Shown here: positions 1 to 5,856 of the stretch, piece by piece
How the letters are laid out: each line of letters opens with the position of its first letter
Position numbering within the stretch: position 1 is the first letter of the stretch
From: Pavlovales sp. CCMP2436
Taxonomy: Eukaryota; Haptophyta; Pavlovophyceae; Pavlovales
Direction: 5' to 3'
Assembly: GCA_026770615.1 (NCBI GenBank)
Contig: MU632036.1
Span: forward strand, 12,522 to 22,991
DNA length: 10,470 nt
Notes under the pieces: model-generated
The model's database searches: none
What the model was told of the DNA's origin: nothing
Seen by the model: the letters and a program-made list of their open reading frames with translations, nothing else
Program-made: the position numbers and the translations under genes

Positions 1-227
1 CCCCCACTAATTCGCTACTCCTAGTTAGGCTCGACTCCAGGCATCTCAATGGGAGATATGATGGGGTTTTTGAGGGCGTCGGGCGATTCAGCCTTTAGGC
101 GTGAGTCGGCCGCCCCTCTGCCTTTGTTTGGCAGTTGCCCCGGATTCGGCCCAGTCCGGATTCGAATTAGTCTGCTGTCACGAGTTGTTACACATTCGTA
201 CTCGCACCATCCCCATCCCCGATGTAG
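1..227 (+). other. Probable intron upstream of exon 1
   Basis: No segment here translates to the LTA4H sequence expected before the IGPR motif (family: IPCYLIALVVGAL). The stretch ends in a TAG acceptor at 225-227. It contains the 9-mer CCGGATTCG twice (around 140 and 158). No other signal was seen. Confidence 0.5.
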
Positions 228-361
228 GGGCGGCCGATCGGGCCACGCTCCACCGCGTGGGCGGAGCCGAGTGTCGTGGCTGCGGTTACTGCTGAGTTTG
301 GAGAGGACACGGAGAAGTTTCTGCTGTTGGCCGAGGAGATCGCGGCTGAGCCATACGCATG
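228..361 (+). CDS. LTA4H: LTA4H-like exon 1 (first in window)
   Basis: Encodes [17 protein letters not shown] through EEIAAEPYA plus two bases of Trp. It matches the family stretch that begins with the IGPRT-type motif and leads to PYVWG. The acceptor is TAG at 225-227 and the donor is GTCCGT at 362 (phase 2). The exact left border is less sure than the right one because the preceding exon is outside the window or unseen. Confidence 0.85.
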
Positions 362-3300
362 GTCCGTGGCTGCCCCTTCCCCCCTCCCCCCATTCCCCTC
401 TCCCTCTGCTTCCTAGCCCTAGCCAATTATTCTGTAATTTATTACGCTCGGTCGACCACTCATCACCCCTCTGGCCTTAAACCCTATCCTTGGCTAAGCC
501 CTACGCCTGATCCGCGGCTGCTGCCCCCTCCTCTGCCGTCCCCCCTCTATACCACCTGCTCCCGCCATGGCCCTAGTCCTGATCTTAGCCCCTGGCACTG
601 GCCCTGCTCACAGCCCTAACTATGTAGTTAAAATCTCCAATCCTATCTCCACCCCGCAGGGACATCTCGTCGATTTTTTTTTTTTTTTTTTTAGAACGAA
701 GATCCGCAACGCCACAGCATGCTCTGCTCCAGCCCTGACTAAAGCTATAATCTCGAACCATATCCCCACCTCCAGCCAACCTCACCCCAATCAGCACATA
801 GGGTCATTTACGACTCCTACATAACCTCTTTTTTTACTACTAACTAACTCATAGCTATTTTTTCTTTTCCTTTCCCTCTTTTCAGCTACTCCGAAATGCC
901 ACAGAATGTTCTAGCACTAGCCCCAACTCTTTAGTTGTAACCCCCACCCCCAGCCACAGGGGCAATTATGACGTTCTCTTGTGTGTGTAAATGTGTGTTT
1001 CAGCTTTCCCACTGAGCTGTAACTAACTCATCCCTATTCCCACCCCACCCCCATCCACAGGGGCATTTATGACGTGCTCTGCCTGCCGCCCTCGTTCCCG
1101 TACGGAGGGATGGAGAACCCCTGCCTCACATTCGTCACGCCGGTGCGTTTGATAACGAATATGATCACACTTTTTGCTGCTTGTCCAACCCTCCTAGTCT
1201 TACTCCTACTCATACTAACGACAATAACGATATTTATTAACATCAATAACAACAACAATAATAATAACAATAAAAAAAACAATAATAAGAATAATAAATA
1301 TAATACTAACAATAACAGACGCTCCTCGCGGGCGATCGTTCGCTGGTTGGGGTAATTGCGCACGAAATCGCACACAGCTGGTAAGAATCAATCAACATAA
1401 TGAAAAAAATAAAATGGGGGGATCGCACAAATTGCACACAGGTGATGAAGTAGTCAATAATCAATCATACATAATTGCGCACGAAATCGCACACAGCTGG
1501 TAAGTAGTGACTTGAAAATAATAATAAATTCAATAAGTAAACTGTGGGTGATCGCGCACAATTTTAAACGAATTCTAGCTGTCCAAAAAACAAAAAACGT
1601 CTAATTATAGGTATGTAACCCGTAGCTGAAAAGAAAAGAACAAAAAGAAATAGTATGCTGTGATTATAGGTAAAACGTCTAATTATAGATAAGTAACCCG
1701 TCTGTATGTATTGGACGGGCAACTTATCTTAATGTATGTATTGGACGGGCAACTTATCTTGGCTCGTTGTGCGTACTGATTATTGAAATGGATGCAGGAC
1801 GGGCAATTTAGTCACCAACGCGACGTGGGAGCACTTCTGGCTCAACGAGGGGTGGACTGTGTGGTTGGAGCGTAACCTCGTCACACGCGCGGGTGGGGAT
1901 CCGCGCCTCTTCGGGCTGCACGCATTGTCGGGACTCAAGGTAACACCCCCCCCAACACACACACACACACACACACACATACCCCCCCCCCTCGCACACA
2001 CACATACACATACGCACTTACATACCCCCCCCCCTCATACACACACCCTCATACACACACATATACACACGCACATACACACATAAACTCATACACACAT
2101 ACACACCCATACACACACACGCAGAGGTGCTACGCGAGGACATTGCTCTTCATTGCTATTTATTACAGTTTCTTACGATTTACCACACTCATGCTATACC
2201 CCCCCCCCTCTCTCACTCACACACACTCACTCCGACTGACCGACTATTCCCCTTCCGTCCCCCCCCTCCCCCCCTCCAGGCCCTTCGCGAGGACATTGCG
2301 GCGCAGGGCGGCGAGACATCTGTGCTCACCAAGTTGGTGCCAGACCTCTCCGGACAAGTCGACCCGGACGACGGTACGGGTTATTGTCGTTGCGTTTATT
2401 ATTATTCTTAGTATTGTTGTTTTTGTTGTTGTCGTTGAATAGCAACTGAACCCAGCACTGAACTAGTTGGGGGGCCTTAAAGAACTATGATTAGAAAAGA
2501 TAATTAAATAAGATGATTTAAAAAGCACAGAAGCGGGATCAGAACGCGACACCTCGTTTCTTTTACCAAATTAAATTAAAGTAAATAAAATTCTCACGAA
2601 GTTGGTGCCCGACCTCTCCGGACAAATCAATCCAGGCAACGGTGAGCGGTTTGAAGGGGTAGGAACCCCGTCCGTGCTGTTTCACTTATATTTATATATA
2701 TATACATAAATAATCCCGCAGCGTTCCCCCCCCCCCGCCCCCCCCCCCATTTCAGCCTTCTTGCGCGTGCCGTACGAAAAGGGCTTCAACCTTCTCTTCA
2801 ACTTCCTGCTGGCTCTCGTAGACTCTCATCCCCCCTCCCCCTTCCCCCCCCTAATCCCCCTCCCCTTAGCTTTCTCGCGCGTGCCGTATGAAAAAGGCTT
2901 CAATTTGCTCCTGGCGCTCGCGGACGCGCTGGGGGGCGACGCGACGATGCTCACCTTCTTCCGGGCCTACGTCAAGCACTTCAAGGGCAGGTAGTAACTT
3001 AACTATTATTACTCTTATTAATAATAATAGTAGTAATAGTAATAGTAGTAATAAAAATACGAATAAAAATAAGTATGACAATAATAACAATAACGATAAC
3101 AAATACAACTGCAACTACAGGACGCTTACTTCCTCCGACTTCACAGACTTTGCGTGCAGCTGGGCTAAGGGCCGAGGCCGTGATGCTGAGGTGCTGTTTT
3201 AATACTCGTTCTTTTAATGCTCGTTTTTTTTTATTTTTCCTCTGTTCTCTGTCACTTCTTTTATTTTAATCTGCGCGAGACACGTGCGCATGCAACCCAA

Positions 3301-4660
3301 CGCCGGTGGTCATGTCGCGGGGTGTCATGAGAGCGTTGCAACAAGCTAAAGGTGACAACGTGGACGAGCAGAGGATGCCCGTACGCCTTCGGGCTGCAAG
3401 TTGGGGACATTAAAAGAACTATTATTAAAAAAAGAGGATGTACGTTTTCTACAATTGAATCCGCTCGAATTCTCTTGCTCCCCGTTTGTTTTTTCGCGCC
3501 TTCGTTTCTTTGCGCCTGAGCCAGTCTGTCAGCTGCCGCCCCCCGCCCGCTAAGCACGGAATCTATGTATGCATGGGACTCTAGCAAGCGTCTGGCTGTG
3601 CGCGGTTTGACTGGTCTGAGCGAGGCGACTATCTCCACCCTAATATTCCAAAAAAAAAATGAAAGCCCGTGCTTCACCTGCCTCACGCCTTTATTTTTTT
3701 TTAGGTGGCAAGTGTGGCTCCACTGCTTATTTTTGTTTGATTGAATGTATACACTACTCTCCGATGATTACAGGTAGCTGCGATTGATTGGCAAGCATGG
3801 CTCCACACACCGGGCATGCCCCCGACCGTCCGCGCCTTCGACCCGAGCCTGGGCAACGCCAGCGCGCAGGTAATCTCATAAGATTAAATAATAATATAAT
3901 TTAATATGAATCCCTTGGGAGTTTGCCATGGTAATAATATGAGATTATAACCTTATGAGTTTGCCACGTACTAATATTAAATTATAATCTCATGAGTTTG
4001 CTACGGTAATAATATGAAATTAGAATCATATTGCGTGCCATGGCCACTGACACCACTGGCTGACCCCCCCCCCCCCCCCCCCCCCCCCCCTCCCTACCCA
4101 CCCCAGCTCGCGGAGAAGTGGGCGACGGGCAAGACGGAAAACTGCACGCCGGCAGAAGTGAGCGGATGGAGCAGCCTCCAACGCCAGGTAATCATTGTCA
4201 TCTTCTAGGTGAGCACGACATATCTTCAACCACCGCCGACCAATAGGTTTACAATCGATTTTCATTACGCAATGAATGAATATAAAATTATGATGCACAG
4301 GTCCTCCTCGGCCGGTTGCATCGACGGCTCCTGTTTCACCCTAAACTATTACGCAATAAATCAATAAATGATGAACAGGTCTCCTTCGAGAATCGAGAAT
4401 GAACTCATTTCTTGCATGGATGGCTCCTTATCATCCAATGCAATAAATCAATCAAACAAATAATGAATGAATGAATGCATGAATAAACAATAATGAATGA
4501 ATGAATAAACAAACAAACAATGATGAAAAGGTCTTACTCGACCTAATCATAATTTATTAAGCAATAAATAAATGAATACTGATGGACAGGTCTTTCTCGA
4601 TGGGCTGCTCGACCACCGCCGCCCGCCCGCAGGCTCCACCGCGCAGCCAAGCGAGGTAAT

Positions 4661-4694
<34 letters not shown>

Positions 4695-5856
4695 GCGCAC
4701 ACGCACGCACACACACTCACACATACGCACACACACGCACATGAACGCTCTGGCGCACAGCCGAGTGAGATGTTAGTTACTTAGTTTGACCCTTCAACAC
4801 ACCCGCAAATGCCCTAGGCGGTGAGGGATGTGGCTTTCATGATATTTGCAGTGGGAGGGCAGCAATCAGCCAAGTGAGATGCTGGACTATAAGTCATCAC
4901 AAATACAATGCTTATTATAATGAGTATTACAATAACAATAATAGTAATAAGAATAATGATGATATGAGCAAGGTATTAGAACAATTACACACACACACAC
5001 ACACACACCACACACACACACGTAAGAGGTCATCGCAAATACAATGCTTATTATAATGAGTATTACAACAACAATAATAGTAAAAAGAATAATGATGATA
5101 TGAGCAAGGTATTAGAACAATTACACACACACACACACACCACACACACGCACGCACGCACACACACCACACACACACACGTAAGAGGTCGAAGTCCATT
5201 CCTCTTCTTCTTCTCCTTATTATTATTATTTAATCATTATACTATCGTCATAGTTGTAATCATAACTGTAATTATTATTATTATTATTATTACTGTTATT
5301 CCTAGTTACAATTCTAATAATTTTTTGATCGTTAGGCGCTCGACGACGCGGCGCTGCGCCGCCTGGGCGAGCTGTACGCCTTCGGCAAGGGGCAGGGCGG
5401 CGCGGTCAACTGCGAGGAGGCCTTCCGCTTCTACCGCCTCTGCCTCGCGGCGGCGGGTGCGGGTTCCTCGTATCTTCCCGAGATTCTAAGCTTCGTGAGT
5501 TTTTATTTTTTGTCTTTGATTTTGTTTTTTGTAAAAAAAAAATTGGATACTTTTAGCGTACGGCCAGTTAGCCTTTGCCCCTTAGCCCGTATTTACACCT
5601 AACGTGACCCCCCCACACACACACACATACACACACACACACACACAACCCCACCACCCCCCACCCCCTCCCCCCTCCCCCCCGTGTGCAGGTCAAGTCC
5701 AACGGGCGGATGAAGTACGTGCGCCCGCTCTACCGGGACCTCTGCCAGAGCGAGGAGGGGCGCGCAGCGGCGCTGCCCACCTTTCAGGCGTGGCGTGTCA
5801 ACTACCATCCAATCGCGCAGCACATGCTCGCACTCGACCTTGGCCTGCGCTCGTGA
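228..5856 (+). CDS. LTA4H: Leukotriene A4 hydrolase-like M1 zinc aminopeptidase, 5'-partial, 12 exons in window
   Basis: Spliced exons are 228-361, 1061-1142, 1319-1380, 1798-1939, 2280-2373, 2870-2990, 3121-3190, 3774-3869, 4107-4187, 4590-4655, 5336-5494 and 5692-5856. They join with matching phases and GT-AG borders into 423 residues plus TGA. Visible in the product: PYGGMENP (58-65), HEIAH (87-91) with the third zinc ligand Glu110 in WLNEG at the family spacing, VPYEKGF (176-182) with the proton-donor Tyr178, and [10 protein letters not shown] (374-383), whose Arg and Lys match human Arg563/Lys565. The family cleaves N-terminal residues from small peptides in the cytosol. In animals it also hydrolyses leukotriene A4. 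The N-terminal domain, about 200 residues in relatives, lies before the window. Asp170 matches human Asp375, needed for epoxide hydrolysis, but Phe173 replaces Tyr378. Family assignment is firm; the lipid hydrolase activity is not shown by sequence. Confidence 0.93.
362..1060 (+). repeat. Intron 1 (699 nt) built of degenerate repeats of neighbouring exon ends
   Basis: A copy of the end of exon 1 with its donor lies at 492-525 (compare 344-376). Three copies of the exon 2 acceptor and start lie at about 645-672, 794-820 and 941-982 (compare 1043-1080). Segments at 705-742 and 890-935 also resemble each other (CAACGCCACAG / AAATGCCACAG), which suggests a roughly 180-bp tandem unit. A T19 run lies at 674-692. 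The copy at 941-982 is best preserved, with AG at 958-959. Confidence 0.7.
1061..1142 (+). CDS. LTA4H: LTA4H-like exon 2, PYGGMEN motif
   Basis: Completes Trp45 and encodes [20 protein letters not shown] and then CLTFVTP. This is the peptide N-terminus-binding motif of M1 aminopeptidases, with Glu63 equal to human Glu271 and Tyr59 to Tyr267. The acceptor follows a C-rich tract (CATCCACAG); the donor is GTGCGT at 1143, phase 0. Confidence 0.93.
1143..1318 (+). repeat. Intron 2 with AAT/AAC trinucleotide tract
   Basis: From about 1218 to 1312 the intron is an A-rich AAT/AAC-type imperfect trinucleotide tract. No clear copy of a neighbouring exon end was seen. Confidence 0.6.
1319..1380 (+). 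CDS. LTA4H: LTA4H-like exon 3, HEXXH zinc motif
   Basis: Encodes [20 protein letters not shown] plus two bases of Trp. His87, Glu88 and His91 are two zinc ligands and the catalytic base. The acceptor is AACAG at 1318 and the donor GTAAGA at 1381 (phase 2). The frame and phase join exactly to exon 4, giving HSWTGNLVTN. The last 28 bases plus the donor are duplicated in the next intron. Confidence 0.93.
1381..1797 (+). repeat. Intron 3 with duplicated zinc-motif exon end and exon 4 start
   Basis: Positions 1472-1504 repeat 1353-1385 without a mismatch (33 nt), covering IAHEIAHSW and the donor GTAAG. Weaker relatives with GATCGCAC lie at about 1420-1450 and 1546-1565. ACGTCTAATTATAG recurs at about 1587 and 1676. 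A 28-bp unit is repeated exactly at 1703-1730 and 1733-1760; its core GGACGGGCAA is also the start of exon 4 (1797-1806). Confidence 0.85.
1798..1939 (+). CDS. LTA4H: LTA4H-like exon 4, third zinc ligand
   Basis: Encodes [20 protein letters not shown] and then [27 protein letters not shown]. Glu110 in LNEG is the third zinc ligand, 19 residues after the second His of HEIAH as in the family. Donor GTAACA at 1940, phase 0, runs straight into a C/CA-rich intron. Confidence 0.93.
1940..2279 (+). repeat. Intron 4: (CA)n tracts and a copy of the exon 5 start
   Basis: (CA)n and C runs fill 1945-2122. At 2121-2146 an acceptor-like GCAGAG is followed by GTGCTACGCGAGGACATTGC, a near copy of the true exon 5 start at 2280. 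The frame from 2127 stays open to the true exon. The second half is pyrimidine-rich. Confidence 0.8.
2280..2373 (+). CDS. LTA4H: LTA4H-like exon 5
   Basis: Encodes [20 protein letters not shown] and then [11 protein letters not shown] plus one base. It matches the family segment TKLVVDLTDIDPDVAY. Asp170 aligns with human Asp375, which serves leukotriene A4 hydrolysis. Acceptor CTCCAG at 2274-2279; donor GTACGG at 2374, phase 1. Confidence 0.9.
2374..2869 (+). repeat. Intron 5: copies of exon 5 end and exon 6 start
   Basis: Positions 2593-2641 copy the last 49 nt of exon 5 (2325-2373) with about 41 identities, followed by a better donor (GTGAGC at 2642). At 2756, after TTTCAG, the start of exon 6 appears as [15 protein letters not shown]. 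Two C runs (2726-2748) precede it. A segment at 2530-2560 resembles the antisense of a tRNA T-arm. Confidence 0.85.
2870..2990 (+). CDS. LTA4H: LTA4H-like exon 6, VPYEKGF catalytic tyrosine
   Basis: Encodes (A)[19 protein letters not shown] then [20 protein letters not shown]. Tyr178 is the M1 proton donor (human Tyr383). Phe173 stands where animals have Tyr378. The stretch from GF to LGG has the same length as the human enzyme, which is why this copy, not the longer one at 2756, is taken as the true exon start. An in-frame alternative start at 2756 would add 38 residues. Donor GTAGTA at 2991, phase 2. Confidence 0.88.
2991..3120 (+). repeat. Intron 6 with AAT/AGT trinucleotide tract
   Basis: Nearly all of the intron is an imperfect trinucleotide tract (TAATAATAG and AATAACAAT types). 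No copy of an exon end was recognised. Confidence 0.6.
3121..3190 (+). CDS. LTA4H: LTA4H-like exon 7
   Basis: Completes Arg212 and encodes [20 protein letters not shown] and then DAE. It aligns with the family segment SITTDDWKDFLYSYFKDK. Acceptor CTACAG at 3115-3120; donor GTGCTG at 3191, phase 0. Confidence 0.85.
3191..3773 (+). other. Intron 7: one exon 8 echo and a GC-rich island
   Basis: At 3703-3726, after a T-rich tract and AG, TGGCAAGTGTGGCTCCAC copies TGGCAAGCATGGCTCCAC of exon 8 (3789). Positions about 3270-3408 form a GC-rich island that is open in one frame ([20 protein letters not shown] then [20 protein letters not shown], stop), without recognised homology. Positions 3399-3432 resemble 2465-2500 in intron 5. 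Confidence 0.6.
3774..3869 (+). CDS. LTA4H: LTA4H-like exon 8
   Basis: Encodes [20 protein letters not shown] and then [12 protein letters not shown]. It aligns with VDWNAWLYSPGLPP of the human enzyme, at the start of the C-terminal helical domain. Acceptor TTACAG; donor GTAATC at 3870, phase 0. Confidence 0.92.
3870..4106 (+). repeat. Intron 8: about 37-39 bp tandem units with donor-like sites, then C27
   Basis: Units start at 3918, 3957 and 3994 (GAGTTTGCCA, then GTAATAATATGA and an AT-rich part), with a trace at about 4032. Each carries a donor-like GGTAATA or related string, resembling the exon 8 end and donor (GCGCAG then GTAATC). A run of 27 C occupies 4064-4090, 16 nt before the acceptor AG (ends 4106). 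Confidence 0.75.
4107..4187 (+). CDS. LTA4H: LTA4H-like exon 9
   Basis: Encodes [20 protein letters not shown] and then WSSLQRQ, part of the C-terminal helical domain (the human counterpart is around ALSQRWITAKEDDL). The acceptor CCCCAG lies just after a run of 27 C. Donor GTAATC at 4188, phase 0. Confidence 0.85.
4188..4589 (+). repeat. Intron 9: about 76-bp repeats ending in copies of the exon 10 acceptor and start
   Basis: The pattern GCAATAAATCAAT, then TGATG(A)ACAG, then GTCTnnnTCG recurs. Exon-like starts are at 4301, 4379 and 4531, and the true one is at 4590. A fifth unit near 4440-4470 has lost its exon part. Spacings are 78, 152 (two units) and 59. Confidence 0.8.
4590..4655 (+). 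CDS. LTA4H: LTA4H-like exon 10
   Basis: Encodes [20 protein letters not shown] and then SE, corresponding to the family segment NEFLAQTLQRAPLPLGHIK. It is phase 0 at both ends. Acceptor GGACAG at 4584-4589; donor GTAATA at 4656. Its start is echoed three times in the preceding intron and its end twice in the following one. Confidence 0.82.
4656..5335 (+). repeat. Intron 10: exon 10 end echoes, 136-bp tandem duplication, (CA)n
   Basis: The exon 10 end (GCGCAGCCAAGCGAG) is echoed at 4753-4769 and 4862-4878, both with AT in place of the donor GT. A block starting at 4893 is repeated from 5029 (period 136), covering an AT-rich part, GCAAGGTATTAG and a (CA)n tract that ends in CGTAAGAGGTC. The CA tract is longer in the second copy. 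An ATT/ATA tract fills 5216-5310. Confidence 0.85.
5336..5494 (+). CDS. LTA4H: LTA4H-like exon 11
   Basis: Encodes [20 protein letters not shown], then a stretch ending [24 protein letters not shown]. It matches the RFRWLRLCIQSKWEDAIPLAL helices of the human C-terminal domain. Acceptor GTTAG at 5331-5335; strong donor GTGAGT at 5495, phase 0. Confidence 0.9.
5495..5691 (+). repeat. Intron 11: T-rich start, (CA)n and C-rich end
   Basis: Starts T-rich, with (CA)n at about 5613-5647 and C runs before the acceptor GTGCAG. No copy of an exon end was recognised. Confidence 0.6.
5692..5856 (+). CDS. LTA4H: LTA4H-like exon 12, C-terminus and stop
   Basis: Encodes [20 protein letters not shown] and on to [13 protein letters not shown] then TGA (5854-5856). 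The GRMK residues match the Arg/Lys that bind the substrate carboxylate in human LTA4H. The protein ends at nearly the same place as its relatives, so this is the true C-terminus even though TCGTGAGTC at the stop resembles a donor. Confidence 0.93.
   Translation, partial: VKSNGRMKYVRPLYRDLCQSEEGRAAALPTFQAWRVNYHPIAQHMLALDLGLRS

Noticed and set aside
49..480. 143-codon plus-strand open frame at the left end
   Set aside because: It runs in a different frame through exon 1 and its composition is low-complexity Pro/Ser/His; exon 1 has clear homology in the other frame.
1067..1375. Minus-strand open frame rich in Leu/Val opposite exons 2-3 and intron 2
   Set aside because: The Leu run is the antisense of an AAT/AAC tract, and the frame overlaps well-supported plus-strand exons. 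The same applies to the Leu-rich antisense frame at 2866-3114.
1859..2086. Thr/His-rich extension of exon 4 (THTHTH...)
   Set aside because: It is exon 4 read through its donor into the (CA)n tract; the family sequence resumes only at 2280.
3261..3686. 141-codon minus-strand open frame in intron 7
   Set aside because: No recognisable domain, mixed composition, and it spans an AT-rich and a GC-rich block; it is probably chance.
3918..4560. CRISPR-like spacing of short repeats in introns 8 and 9
   Set aside because: Units are contiguous, degenerate and without unique spacers, and they lie inside introns of a eukaryotic gene.
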